Of a stretch of DNA of 64,000 nucleotides, positions 17,590 through 26,394 are shown one piece after another. The DNA is from Streptomyces umbrinus. GTDB taxonomy: Bacteria; Actinomycetota; Actinomycetes; Streptomycetales; Streptomycetaceae. How positions within the stretch are numbered: the first letter of the stretch is position 1; each line of letters opens with the position of its first letter. The notes under the pieces are model-generated. The model worked only from the letters and a program-made list of their open reading frames with translations, did no database searches and had not been told where the DNA came from. Location of the stretch: NCBI RefSeq assembly GCF_030817415.1, contig NZ_JAUSZI010000002.1:6944001-7008000 (forward strand). The letters are read 5' to 3'. Made by a program: the position numbers and the translations under genes.

Positions 17590-18444
17590 TCAGCCCTTCA
17601 GTGCCGCCGCGATCGACTCCGCGATCGGCGTGGTCGGCCGGCCGGTCAGCCGGGACAGGTCACCGGTGGCGACGACCAGCTCGCCCTTCTCGATCGACGC
17701 GTCGACGCCGGCCAGGATCGCGGCAAAGGGCTCGGGGAGCCCGGCGCCGGTCAGGATGCCCTTGTACGCCTCGACGGGGACGGAGTTGTAGGCGATCTCC
17801 TTGCCGGACGCCTTGGCCACCTCGGCCGCGTACTCGGCGAAGCCCCACGCGGTGTCACCGCCCAGCTCGTACGCCTTGTTCTCGTGGCCCTCACCGGTCA
17901 GCACGGCTACGGCGGCGGCCGCGTAGTCCGCGCGGGAGGCCGAGGAAACCTTGCCCTCACCGGCGGCCTGGACGACGGCGTTGTACTCCAGGACCGGGGC
18001 CAGATTCTCGGTGTAGTTCTCGTTGTACCAGCCGTTGCGGAGGAAGGCATACGTCACACCGGACTCCAGGATCGCCGCCTCGGTGCCGCGGTGGTCGTCG
18101 GCCAGTGCGGCGGTCAGGCTGCTGGGGGCGCTGGTGTACGCGAGGAGCGCGACGTCGGCGGCCTTGGCGGCGTCGAGGACGACCTTGTGCTGGGCGACGC
18201 GGCCCTTGTCGAACTCGTTGCCCGAGATGAGCAGCACCTTGTCGCCGGCGGAGAAGAGGCCATCGAAGGTCTCGGGGGCGTTGTAGTCGGCGATCGCGAG
18301 CTTCACGCCACGGGCCGCGAAGCCCGCAGCCTTCTCCTCGCTGCGGACGACAGCCGTGATCTGGTCGGCCGGGACCTTCTCCAGCAGTCCCTCGATGACG
18401 AAACGGCCGAGGTGTCCGGTGGCTCCGGTGACGACGATGCTCAT
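17590..18444 (-). CDS. NmrA-like NAD(P)-binding oxidoreductase, quinone oxidoreductase 2-type
   Basis: A 284-residue atypical short-chain dehydrogenase. The Rossmann motif GATGHLG is at residues 7-13, followed by VVRSEEKAAGFAARGVKLAIADYN. LRNGWYNENYTENL near 140 is a hallmark of QOR2-type NADPH:quinone reductases. ATG 18444 has AAGGAG 12 nt upstream. It is divergent from an HxlR regulator, the same pairing as qor2/qorR of Corynebacterium glutamicum, where the regulator senses oxidants. A role in quinone detoxification is inferred. Confidence 0.83.
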   Translation of the reverse strand: MSIVVTGATGHLGRFVIEGLLEKVPADQITAVVRSEEKAAGFAARGVKLAIADYNAPETFDGLFSAGDKVLLISGNEFDKGRVAQHKVVLDAAKAADVALLAYTSAPSSLTAALADDHRGTEAAILESGVTYAFLRNGWYNENYTENLAPVLEYNAVVQAAGEGKVSSASRADYAAAAVAVLTGEGHENKAYELGGDTAWGFAEYAAEVAKASGKEIAYNSVPVEAYKGILTGAGLPEPFAAILAGVDASIEKGELVVATGDLSRLTGRPTTPIAESIAAALKG

Positions 18445-18509
18445 GGTGGAAACAACTCCTTGTGGGCTGGGTATGCCACTAACCATAGGAGCGGCACTAA
18501 CTCTGCGAA

Positions 18510-18534
18510 AGTACCCACTTTGAAGTAAGGTACT
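18510..18534. promoter_or_regulatory. Operator dyad over the hxlR/qor divergent promoter
   Basis: AGTACC (18510-18515) and GGTACT (18529-18534) enclose ACTTTGAAGT, a nested dyad. TAAGGT (18526-18531) is a -10 six nt before ATG 18538, so bound regulator would cover its own leaderless promoter. Confidence 0.6.
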
Positions 18535-18537
18535 GGC

Positions 18538-19032
18538 ATGGCCGTAAGTGATTCAGCAGTGAGTGCTTCCACAGCGACCGGCGGTGCCGTGGCAACCGGC
18601 GGTTCCCGCGGTGCCGCGGCAGCGGGCAGTTCCTCGCTGACCGCCAAGTGGAGCGTCGAGGGCGAGGCGATGTGCCCGTACCGCCTCGTCCTGGAGCACG
18701 TCACCAGCCGCTGGGGCGTCCTCGTCCTGATCGTCCTGCTGGAGCGCCCGTACCGCTTCAGCGAGCTGCGCCGCGCGATCGGCAGGGTCAGCGAGAAGAT
18801 GCTCACCCAGACCCTGCAGACCCTGGAGCGCGACGGTCTCGTGAACCGGGACGCCAAGCCGGTCATCCCGCCGCGCGTCGACTACTCGCTCACGGACCTG
18901 GGCCGCGAGGCCGCCGACCAGGTGAAGACGCTCGCGAGCTGGACCGAGCAGCGGATGGACGCCGTACTGGAGGCGCGCCAGGCATACGACGAGCTGAGGG
19001 CCCGCCAGGCAAACGGTGAGGCCCGGGCCTGA
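18538..19032 (+). CDS. HxlR-family redox-type transcriptional regulator (QorR-like)
   Basis: A 164-residue HxlR protein. About 37 Ala/Gly/Ser-rich residues precede the winged helix, which reads MCPYRLVLEHVTSRWGVLVLIVLLERPYRFSELR. Cys in MCPYRL is at the position of the sensing cysteine in DUF24 regulators. The wing is KPVIPPRVDYSLTDLGRE. The start is ATG 18538, apparently leaderless. Its target is probably the divergent NmrA-like quinone reductase plus itself. A perfect 14-bp hairpin overlapping the stop codon terminates it. Confidence 0.84.
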   Translation: MAVSDSAVSASTATGGAVATGGSRGAAAAGSSSLTAKWSVEGEAMCPYRLVLEHVTSRWGVLVLIVLLERPYRFSELRRAIGRVSEKMLTQTLQTLERDGLVNRDAKPVIPPRVDYSLTDLGREAADQVKTLASWTEQRMDAVLEARQAYDELRARQANGEARA

Positions 19033-19049
19033 AGAGCCCGGGCCTCACC
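19015..19049. terminator. Bidirectional terminator overlapping the hxlR stop codon
   Basis: GGTGAGGCCCGGGC (19015-19028) pairs perfectly with GCCCGGGCCTCACC (19036-19049). The TGA stop (19030-19032) is in the 7-nt loop. It lies between convergent genes and may also serve korB on the other strand. Confidence 0.75.
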
Positions 19050-19095
19050 GAATCCGTACGACGGCGTCAGCCTCCACCGCGTCCGTACGGCCGTG

Positions 19096-20190
19096 TCAGC
19101 CGACGACCGTCCAGGTGTCCCCGCCCGCGAGCAGCGCCGACAGGTCGCCCTTGCCGTTCTGCTCGATGGCCGCGTCGAGCTGGTCGGCCATCTGTGTGTC
19201 GTAGACCGGGCGGTCGACGGCCCTCAGGACGCCGATCGGCGTGTGGTGCAGCGTGTCCGGGTCGGCGAGCCGGGACAGCGCGAACGCCGTGGTGGGGGAG
19301 GCGGAGTGCGCGTCGTGGACCAGGATCTGCGGCTCGTTCTCCGGAGTGACGGTGACGACCTTCAGGTCGCCGGTCACGGCGTCGCGCACGACGCCCTTGG
19401 AGCCGAGGCCGCTGTCGAGCGGGGCACCGAAGCGGATCTGCCGCCCGTGCTCCAGGCGGATCACCGCCTCCTCGGCCTGCTGCCTGTCCTTGAGGACCTC
19501 GAAGGCGCCGTCGTTGAAGATGTTGCAGTTCTGATAGATCTCGACGAGGGCGGTGCCCGGGTGGGCCGCGGCCTGCCGCAGGACCTCGGTGAGGTGCTTG
19601 CGGTCGGAGTCCACGGTCCGCGCCACGAACGACGCCTCCGCGCCGATCGCCAGCGACACCGGGTTGAAGGGCGCGTCCAGAGAGCCCATCGGCGTGGACT
19701 TGGTGATCTTGCCGACCTCTGAAGTGGGGCTGTACTGGCCCTTGGTGAGTCCGTAGATCCGGTTGTTGAAGAGCAGGATCTTGAGGTTCACGTTCCGGCG
19801 CAGGGCGTGGATGAGGTGGTTGCCGCCGATGGACAGCGCGTCGCCGTCACCGGTCACCACCCACACGCTCAGGTCCCGGCGGGAGGAGGCGAGCCCGGTC
19901 GCGATGGCGGGGGCGCGGCCGTGGATGGAGTGCATCCCGTACGTGTTCATGTAGTACGGGAAACGGGACGAGCAGCCGATGCCCGAGACGAAGACGATGT
20001 TCTCCTTGGCGAGACCCAGTTCGGGCATGAAGCCCTGCACCGCCGCGAGGATCGCGTAGTCACCGCAGCCGGGGCACCAGCGCACTTCCTGGTCGGACTT
20101 GAAGTCCTTCATGGACTGCCTGGCCTCGGCCTTGGGCACCAGAGTGAGCGCCTCGATCGTGCCCGGGCCTTCCGTGGTCGTCTCAGCCAT
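19096..20190 (-). CDS. korB: 2-oxoacid (2-oxoglutarate) ferredoxin oxidoreductase, beta subunit
   Basis: A 364-residue thiamine-diphosphate subunit. VRWCPGCGDYAIL near 37 and GIGCSSR near 70 give the cysteines for the single [4Fe-4S] cluster. GDGDALSIGGNHLIHALRRN is the ThDP/Mg2+ site and ends in LLFNNRIYGLTKGQYSPTS. With KorA it oxidises 2-oxoglutarate with CoA to succinyl-CoA and passes electrons to ferredoxin, an oxygen-tolerant alternative to the 2-oxoglutarate dehydrogenase known in Mycobacterium. Its start (20190) overlaps the korA stop by 8 nt. Confidence 0.9.
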   Translation of the reverse strand: MAETTTEGPGTIEALTLVPKAEARQSMKDFKSDQEVRWCPGCGDYAILAAVQGFMPELGLAKENIVFVSGIGCSSRFPYYMNTYGMHSIHGRAPAIATGLASSRRDLSVWVVTGDGDALSIGGNHLIHALRRNVNLKILLFNNRIYGLTKGQYSPTSEVGKITKSTPMGSLDAPFNPVSLAIGAEASFVARTVDSDRKHLTEVLRQAAAHPGTALVEIYQNCNIFNDGAFEVLKDRQQAEEAVIRLEHGRQIRFGAPLDSGLGSKGVVRDAVTGDLKVVTVTPENEPQILVHDAHSASPTTAFALSRLADPDTLHHTPIGVLRAVDRPVYDTQMADQLDAAIEQNGKGDLSALLAGGDTWTVVG

Positions 20191-22111
20191 CGATGGCCTC
20201 CTTGAGAGCCGTGGCAAGCTGTTCGGCCTTGAACGGCATTCCGTTGACCTGGTTGTAGGAGTGGGCGTCCACCAGGTATTTCGCCCTGACCAGGGTGGCG
20301 AGCTGCCCGAGGTTCATCTCGGGGACCACCACCTTGTCGTACGCCTTCAGCACGGTGCCGAGATTCGCGGGGAAGGGGTTGAGGTGCCGCATGTGCGCCT
20401 GCGCGATCGCCTCCCCGGCCGCCCGCAGCCGTCGTACCGCCGCGGTGATGGGTCCATAGGTGGAGCCCCAGCCCAGGACGAGGGTGGTGGCCCCGTGCGG
20501 GTCGTCGACCTCGACATCCGGTACGTCGATGCCGTCGATCTTCGCCTGACGGGTACGCACCATGAAGTCGTGGTTGGCCGGGTCGTAGGAGATGTTGCCC
20601 GTGCCGTCCTGCTTCTCGATGCCGCCGATCCGGTGTTCCAGACCCGGCGTACCCGGGATCGCCCACGGCCGGGCGAGGGTCCCCGGGTCGCGCTTGTAGG
20701 GCCAGAAGACCTCGGTGCCGTCGTCCAGCGTGTGGTTGGGGCCCTGGGCGAACTGCACGCGCAGGTCGGGCAGTTCGTCGGTCTCCGGGATCCGCCACGG
20801 TTCGCTTCCGTTGGCCAGGTAGCCGTCGGACAGCAGCAGGACCGGGGTGCGGTAGGTGAGGGCGATGCGGGCGGCCTCGATGGCCGCGTCGAAGCAGTCG
20901 GCGGGGGTCTGCGGGGCCACGATCGGCACCGGTGCCTCGCCGTTGCGGCCGAACATGGCCTGGAGCAGGTCGGCCTGTTCGGTCTTGGTGGGCAGGCCGG
21001 TGGAGGGGCCGCCGCGCTGGATGTCGATGACCAGCAGCGGCAGTTCGAGGGAGACGGCGAGCCCGATCGTCTCGCTCTTGAGGGCGACACCGGGGCCGGA
21101 GGTGGTGGTGACGGCGAGGGATCCGCCGAAGGCCGCTCCGAGTGCGGCGCCGATGCCGGCGATCTCGTCCTCGGCCTGGAAGGTCCGTACGCCGAAGTTC
21201 TTGTGCTTGCTGAGTTCGTGCAGGATGTCCGAGGCCGGGGTGATCGGATACGAGCCCAGGTAGAGGGGCAGGTCCGCCTGGGCCGAGGCGGCGATGAGGC
21301 CGTAGGACAGGGCCAGGTTCCCGGAGATGTTGCGGTAGGTGCCGGTCGGGAACGCCGCGGTGGCCGGCGCGATCTCGTAGGAGACCGCGAAGTCCTCGGT
21401 GGTCTCGCCGAAGTTCCAGCCCGCGCGGAACGCGGCGATGTTGGCCGCCGCGATGTCCGGCTTCTTGGCGAACTTGGTGGTGAGGAACTTCTCGGTGCCC
21501 TCGGTCGGCCGGTGGTACATCCAGCTCAGCAGGCCCAGCGCGAACATGTTCTTGCTGCGCTCGGCCTCCTTGCGGGTGAGGTCGAACTCCTTGAGCGCCT
21601 CGACGGTGAGCGTGGTGAGGGGGACGGGGTGGACGCTGTAGCCGTCCAGCGAACCGTCCTCCAGGGGGCTCGTGGCGTAGCCGACCTTCTGCATCGCCCG
21701 TTTGGTGAACTCGTCCGTGTTGACGATGATCTCCGCGCCGCGCGGCACGTCGGCGATGTTGGCCTTCAGGGCGGCCGGGTTCATCGCCACCAGGACGTTG
21801 GGCGCGTCGCCGGGGGTGAGGATGTCGTGGTCGGCGAAATGCAGCTGGAAAGACGAAACGCCCGGCAGGGTGCCTGCGGGCGCGCGGATCTCGGCGGGGA
21901 AGTTCGGCAGTGTCGAAAGGTCGTTCCCGAACGATGCAGTCTCGGAGGTGAAGCGGTCTCCGGTGAGCTGCATACCGTCACCGGAGTCCCCCGCGAACCG
22001 GATGATCACCCGGTCCAGCCGGCGTACGTCCTTTGTGCCCGCCGGTTTGCGCTGTTCTCCTACGACGGTTCCGTCGGCATGCTCGGCTGGACTGCTGACC
22101 TGACTGGTCAC
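20183..22111 (-). CDS. korA: 2-oxoacid (2-oxoglutarate) ferredoxin oxidoreductase, fused gamma-alpha subunit
   Basis: A 642-residue subunit in the actinobacterial fused layout. Residues about 35-210 are the gamma domain (RVIIRFAGDSGDGMQLTG, PAEIRAPAGTLPGVSSFQ), then the alpha pyrimidine-binding domains (YLGSYPITPASDILHELS, VTTTSGPGVALKSETIGLA, RGGPSTGLPTKTEQADL). GTG 22111 is chosen because AAGGAGG lies 9 nt upstream and the earlier frame has non-coding character. Ferredoxin reduced by this enzyme could feed the nuo cluster 5 kb away; that link is inference. Confidence 0.9.
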   Translation of the reverse strand: MTSQVSSPAEHADGTVVGEQRKPAGTKDVRRLDRVIIRFAGDSGDGMQLTGDRFTSETASFGNDLSTLPNFPAEIRAPAGTLPGVSSFQLHFADHDILTPGDAPNVLVAMNPAALKANIADVPRGAEIIVNTDEFTKRAMQKVGYATSPLEDGSLDGYSVHPVPLTTLTVEALKEFDLTRKEAERSKNMFALGLLSWMYHRPTEGTEKFLTTKFAKKPDIAAANIAAFRAGWNFGETTEDFAVSYEIAPATAAFPTGTYRNISGNLALSYGLIAASAQADLPLYLGSYPITPASDILHELSKHKNFGVRTFQAEDEIAGIGAALGAAFGGSLAVTTTSGPGVALKSETIGLAVSLELPLLVIDIQRGGPSTGLPTKTEQADLLQAMFGRNGEAPVPIVAPQTPADCFDAAIEAARIALTYRTPVLLLSDGYLANGSEPWRIPETDELPDLRVQFAQGPNHTLDDGTEVFWPYKRDPGTLARPWAIPGTPGLEHRIGGIEKQDGTGNISYDPANHDFMVRTRQAKIDGIDVPDVEVDDPHGATTLVLGWGSTYGPITAAVRRLRAAGEAIAQAHMRHLNPFPANLGTVLKAYDKVVVPEMNLGQLATLVRAKYLVDAHSYNQVNGMPFKAEQLATALKEAIDG

Positions 22112-22378
22112 TGAAGTGAACCTCCTTCGAGGCGGCTGTCCGGGATCGGCCCTCCCGCAGGCCATCCCGGGTCCAACCCTACGTCGCTAAGGGTCGCCTT
22201 CCCCTGACCGTTCGTACGGTGGACCCCTTTTTGAGACCGCTGGACACCCTGATTTGCCACGATTTATCCGCCCCCCGGCGTTACCTGTGAAGACGCTTGG
22301 TGCTCATCCTTTGGTTCTCGTGCTCATGCCTGGCTCTCGTGCTTGCGATGCGGTGATTTCTGACACAGTGTCAGGTCG

Positions 22379-23038
22379 TCAGGAGTTCAGGTAGGTGAGG
22401 ACCGCGAGAACGCGCCGGTGATCCCCGTCACTCTGGGACAGGCCCAGTTTCATGAAGATGTTGCTCACGTGCTTCTCGACCGCGCCGTCGCTGACCACGA
22501 GCTGTCGTGCGATCGCGGAGTTCGTCCGCCCCTCGGCCATGAGTCCTAGGACCTCCCGCTCGCGTGGCGTCAGCCCCGCGAGGACGTCCTGCTTGCGGCT
22601 GCGCCCGAGCAGCTGCGCGACGACCTCGGGATCCAGCGCGGTGCCGCCGCGGGCCACGCGGACGACCGCGTCCACGAATTCCCTCACCTCGGCTACCCGG
22701 TCCTTCAGCAGATAGCCGACCCCGTGACTGGAACCGGCGAGCAGTTCGGTGGCGTACTGCTCCTCCACATACTGAGACAGCACGAGTACCCCGAGTCCCG
22801 GGTGCTGCTTGCGCAGCTGCACGGCCGCCTTCACGCCCTCGTCCGTGTGCGTCGGCGGCATCCGTACGTCCGCGACCACGACGTCCGGCAGCGCGTCCTG
22901 CGCCGCGAACTCCGTGATCGTCTTGATCAACGCCTCCCCGTCGCCGACTCCGGCGATCACATCGTGCCCACGGTCGGTCAGCAACCGGGTCAGGCCCTCC
23001 CTGAGCAGCACTGAATCCTCGGCGATGACCACGCGCAC
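22379..23038 (-). CDS. NarL/FixJ-family response regulator
   Basis: A 219-residue regulator: receiver domain (acidic pair E7/D8, phosphoacceptor D57 in VVVADVRMPP, Lys in YLLKD), then a LuxR-type helix-turn-helix (LTPREREVLGLMAEGRTNSAIARQL...SDGAVEKHVSNIFMKLGL). GTG 23038 is favoured since GGAGG lies 5 nt upstream; in-frame GTGs at 23050 and 23068 have no ribosome site. It is followed upstream on the same strand by two paralogous sensor kinases, so it is their likely partner. Target genes are not shown by sequence; the divergent nuo operon is a candidate. Confidence 0.87.
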   Translation of the reverse strand: MRVVIAEDSVLLREGLTRLLTDRGHDVIAGVGDGEALIKTITEFAAQDALPDVVVADVRMPPTHTDEGVKAAVQLRKQHPGLGVLVLSQYVEEQYATELLAGSSHGVGYLLKDRVAEVREFVDAVVRVARGGTALDPEVVAQLLGRSRKQDVLAGLTPREREVLGLMAEGRTNSAIARQLVVSDGAVEKHVSNIFMKLGLSQSDGDHRRVLAVLTYLNS

Positions 23039-23151
23039 CCTGTCCTCCACGATTGCTCGGCCCCCCACGCTCGTACGTCAACCCCCAGCATTCCAGCATT
23101 TGGGACCGACTGAGGGTGGGTGAGGGAATCGTTGTCGGTCCGCTCCCATAA

Positions 23152-23260
23152 GGGGCGCGGGGAACGGCGCGATCAGCCCAGGACGGCGCGCGCCGGACGT
23201 ACGGACCTAGAGGGAAGAGGAGGGAACGGGGGCCTGGGGCGCCGCCCCCAGTTTCGGGAA
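23152..23260. repeat. Truncated copy of the dispersed palindromic element
   Basis: AAGGGGCGCGGGGAACGGCG at about 23152, followed by a CTGGGG/CCCCAG hairpin (23236-23253), matches the right half of the element at 12709-12925. The left half is missing. A 15-nt unit GGAAGGGGTGGGTCC is then repeated twice (23260-23290). Confidence 0.55.
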
Positions 23261-23332
23261 GGGGTGGGTCCGGAAGGGGTGGGTCCGGGGAAAGGAAACC
23301 CCCACACCCACCGCCGACAAGAAGGGAGAGGC

Positions 23333-24688
23333 TCAGCCCCGCCAGGGCAGCTCGGCCGTGATGCGAGTCGGTCCGGCGACAGGGGAGTCCACCACGAGGA
23401 TCCCGTCGACCGCGTCGAGCCTCTCCGCCAGCCCCGCAAGCCCCGAGCCGGCGGCGACATCCGCACCGCCCACACCGTTGTCGACCACCTGGATCATGAG
23501 CCGGTTCTCGATCCGCCAGACATCGACCGAGGCCCGGGTGGCCCCCGAGTGCTTGCTGATGTTCTGCAGCAGCTCCGAGACGGTGAAGTACGCGATCCCC
23601 TCGATAGCCGGCGCCGGCCGGGCCGGCAGATCGACCTCGACCTGCACGGGAACCGTGCACCGGGACGCCACCGAGGACAGCGCGGCGTCCAGACCGCGGT
23701 CGGTGAGGACCGCGGGATGGATCCCGCGCGCCAGGTCCCGCAGCTCCTGAAGCGCGGTCTTCACCTCACCGTGGGCCTCGCCCACCATCCGCGCCGCCGC
23801 CTGCGGATCCTCCGTGAGCTTCTCCTTCGCGAGCCCCAGATCCATGGCGAGGGCCACCAGCCGGGCCTGCGCCCCGTCGTGCAGGTCGCGCTCGATGCGC
23901 CGCAGGTCGGCCGCCGCCGTGTCGATCACGACGCCCCGGTCCGACTCCAGCTCGACGACCCGCGTGGCCAGCTTCGACGGCCCGAGCAGCCCGTGCACCA
24001 GCAGCCGGTCCACCTGCGTCAGCGCCCGCACGATCCACGGCGTGGCCATCGTGAGCAGCAGGCCCACGAGCGCGGTCACCGTGATCTCGAAGGGGTTGTC
24101 CAAGTAGATGCTGTGCCCCTGGTCCCCGTACAGCTGGAGCCCGTCCTGCCCGCCGTAGACCGGGAACAGCCAGAACCACAGCGGGTACGTCAGCATCGCC
24201 CAGCCGTACGTCCAGAAGCTGATGGCCACCGAGAAGGCGAACACGGCCCAGGGGAAGTGCAGCACCGAGTACAGCAGGTGCCGCCAGGACGCGCCGCTCT
24301 TCAGCATCGCGCCGATCCACGCCATCGCGCCCTGCTTCGACATCCGCAACGGCTCCGGCGCCGCGACGTCGAGCCCCAGCAGCGCGCGCGCCCGGGTCCG
24401 CTCCAGCGCGCCGAGACCGCGGCAGCCCGCGAGGGCGGCGGCGAGCACCGGGATGCCCAGGAACGTGACCAGCAGGCCCGCGCCGAGCGACACCATCGTC
24501 ACGGCGAAGGTGAACATGATGATGCTGATCGGCAGGCTCAGCATCAGATACCCGAACTCACGCCAGCTGCGCGCCTCGATCGGCGCCCGCAGCGCGGCCG
24601 GGAGCAGGTGCCGCCGCTCCTCGGCGCCCTCCCCGCGGAAGCCGGGTCCGCCGTCCCACCCGTACCCCTGTCCGTACTCCGTGGCCAT
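23333..24688 (-). CDS. Sensor histidine kinase (HisKA_3 type), first paralog
   Basis: A 451-residue membrane kinase. An N-terminal sensor region has four helices (about 45-85, 140-175 and 200-222). A HisKA_3 dimerisation domain follows, with phosphoacceptor H270 in RRIERDLHDGAQARL. The HATPase domain has SELLQNISKHSG, VVDNGVGGAD and GSGLAGLAERLDAVDG. It is 60% or more similar by eye to the next kinase, and a 53-nt block is identical in both genes. It likely signals through the NarL-type regulator encoded 294 nt downstream. The signal is unknown. Confidence 0.87.
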   Translation of the reverse strand: MATEYGQGYGWDGGPGFRGEGAEERRHLLPAALRAPIEARSWREFGYLMLSLPISIIMFTFAVTMVSLGAGLLVTFLGIPVLAAALAGCRGLGALERTRARALLGLDVAAPEPLRMSKQGAMAWIGAMLKSGASWRHLLYSVLHFPWAVFAFSVAISFWTYGWAMLTYPLWFWLFPVYGGQDGLQLYGDQGHSIYLDNPFEITVTALVGLLLTMATPWIVRALTQVDRLLVHGLLGPSKLATRVVELESDRGVVIDTAAADLRRIERDLHDGAQARLVALAMDLGLAKEKLTEDPQAAARMVGEAHGEVKTALQELRDLARGIHPAVLTDRGLDAALSSVASRCTVPVQVEVDLPARPAPAIEGIAYFTVSELLQNISKHSGATRASVDVWRIENRLMIQVVDNGVGGADVAAGSGLAGLAERLDAVDGILVVDSPVAGPTRITAELPWRG

Positions 24689-24930
24689 GGCCGCCGTCCG
24701 TTTCTACTCGTCCGCTGTTGTAACTCCACAGTGCTCGGTCCCGGGCAGCCGGGACATGGAGCGAGTCGGCGTCTTGGGGCGGGGGTTTTCCCTACCTTCT
24801 GGGGCCGGAGTTGGTGCGGGTGCGGGTGCCGGTGCCGGTCCGGGGTTGGGGTCGGGGTTCGGGCTGGGGCCGGGGGTGCGGCTGGGCAGCGCGCCGGGCC
24901 CACGACGGTGGCCGGCATGAATACGGGCGG

Positions 24931-25100
24931 GCACGTGCGTGCGGGCGGGTGTGTGCAGGCCGGGCCCGTGTGTGCAGGCAGGTGTGCGCGGACCGGCCCG
25001 TGTGCGCAGGCAGGTGTGCGCAGGCCGGGTACGTGTGTGCAGGCAGGTGTGCGCAGGCCGGGTACGTGTGTGCAGGCAGGTGTGTGCAGGCCGGGCCCGG
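24931..25100. repeat. 32-33 bp minisatellite, about five units
   Basis: The unit is close to GTGTGTGCAGGCAGGTGTGC followed by GCAGGCCGGGTAC. Units end at about 24967, 25000, 25033, 25066 and 25098. It lies in a 509-nt gap between the two kinase genes. A stretch of GGTGCG/GGTGCC hexamers (24813-24836) precedes it. Confidence 0.8.
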
Positions 25101-25197
25101 AGGACGCCAGGTCCGCATCCACGCCTGTCCCGCCTGTCCAGCCCATTCCACGTGCTCAGCCCACTCCACCCGCTCCGCCCCACTTCACCGGTTCCGC

Positions 25198-26394
25198 CTA
25201 CTCGGTCGGTTCCCGGTCCCGCCACGGGAGTTCGGCCGTGATCGTCGTCGGTCCCCCGACCGGTGAGTCGATGACGAACAGACCGTCCACCGCGCCGAGC
25301 CGGTCCGCGAGTCCCGCCATTCCCGTGCCGCCGTCGAGGGCGGCCCCGCCGCGGCCGTCGTCCCAGACCTGTATGAGGAGGCGGTCGTCGGAGCGCCACA
25401 CGTCGACGGACGCGGACCGCGCCCCGCTGTGCTTGCTGACGTTCTGAAGGAGCTCGGAGACGGTGAAGTACGCGATGCCCTCGATGGCCGCGGCCGGCCG
25501 CGTCGGCAGATCGGCGGTCACCTTCACCGGCACTGTGCAGCGCGAGGCGACCGAGGACAGCGCGGCGTCCAGACCGCGGTCGGTGAGGACCGCGGGATGG
25601 ATGCCGCGGGCCAGATCCCGCAGCTCCTGCAAGGCCAGCTTCACCTCGCCGTGCGCCTCGTCGACCATGGCGGCGACGGTCTCGTCGGCCCGGCCCTCCA
25701 GCAGCTTCTCCTTCGCCAGGCCGAGGCCCATCGCGAGGTTCACCAGCCGGGCCTGCGCCCCGTCGTGCAGATCGCGCTCGATACGCCGCAGGTCGGCCGC
25801 GGCCGTGTCGACGACCACTCCCCGGTCGGACTCCAGCTCGGCGATCCGCCGCTCCAGCTCGTCCGAGGGCGAGAGCAGCCCGCGCACCATCGCCCGGTCC
25901 GCGTTGGCCAGTCCCCGTGCGATGTACGGAAGCACCGGCCACAGCACGAACAACGAGACCAGAGTGACGGTGAAGGTGACCACGCCCCACGGCAGCCGCA
26001 TGAACTCGTACAGCACCGTGCGCCAGCCGACCGGATCCTTCAGCGACATCCACAGCTGTGCGAAGAACCCGCCCCGCCCGCGCAACGGCAGCGGGCTCGG
26101 CTCGTCCACCCGCACCCCGAGCAGCCCCCTGGCCCGGCCCCGCTCCAGCTTGCCCAGCTGGCGGGCGCCCATCAGCCCGGCCGCGAGCAGCGGAAACCCG
26201 ATCACCGTCAGGGTCAGGAAGGCACCCGTGAGCAGCACGGTCACCACATACGTGAACCCGACGAGCGACACCGGCAGGTTGGCCAGGAGATGCGCGATCT
26301 CCTTCCAGGTGTGCCGGTCGTACGCGAAGCGCGCGGGTGGCGGCCGGTCGGAGGCGCCGTCCGGAGTGTCGGCGGCCAGGATGCGTTCGGTCAT
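25198..26394 (-). CDS. Sensor histidine kinase (HisKA_3 type), second paralog
   Basis: A 398-residue paralog of the preceding kinase: four-helix sensor region (about 35-80 and 135-160), H210 in RRIERDLHDGAQARL, then the HATPase motifs SELLQNVSKHSG, WDDGRGGAAL and GTGMAGLADRLGAVDG. DNGxGG is replaced by DDGRGG, still compatible with ATP binding. The start ATG 26394 has a poor ribosome site. It is divergent from nuoA with 354 nt between. Either two kinases share one regulator, or this copy acts in a heterodimer (inference). Confidence 0.86.
   Translation of the reverse strand: MTERILAADTPDGASDRPPPARFAYDRHTWKEIAHLLANLPVSLVGFTYVVTVLLTGAFLTLTVIGFPLLAAGLMGARQLGKLERGRARGLLGVRVDEPSPLPLRGRGGFFAQLWMSLKDPVGWRTVLYEFMRLPWGVVTFTVTLVSLFVLWPVLPYIARGLANADRAMVRGLLSPSDELERRIAELESDRGVVVDTAAADLRRIERDLHDGAQARLVNLAMGLGLAKEKLLEGRADETVAAMVDEAHGEVKLALQELRDLARGIHPAVLTDRGLDAALSSVASRCTVPVKVTADLPTRPAAAIEGIAYFTVSELLQNVSKHSGARSASVDVWRSDDRLLIQVWDDGRGGAALDGGTGMAGLADRLGAVDGLFVIDSPVGGPTTITAELPWRDREPTE

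Noticed and set aside
20099..22114. Long + strand frame antisense to korA
   Set aside because: korA has clear domain motifs; the antisense frame is Val/Gly/Arg/Glu-rich shadow sequence.
24931..25100. Possible CRISPR array
   Set aside because: The units are contiguous imperfect repeats without unique spacers, and no cas genes are present.
23120..25447. 775-codon + strand frame across the kinase region
   Set aside because: It is antisense to a histidine kinase and runs through the minisatellite, whose 33-bp period keeps frames open; no domain is visible.
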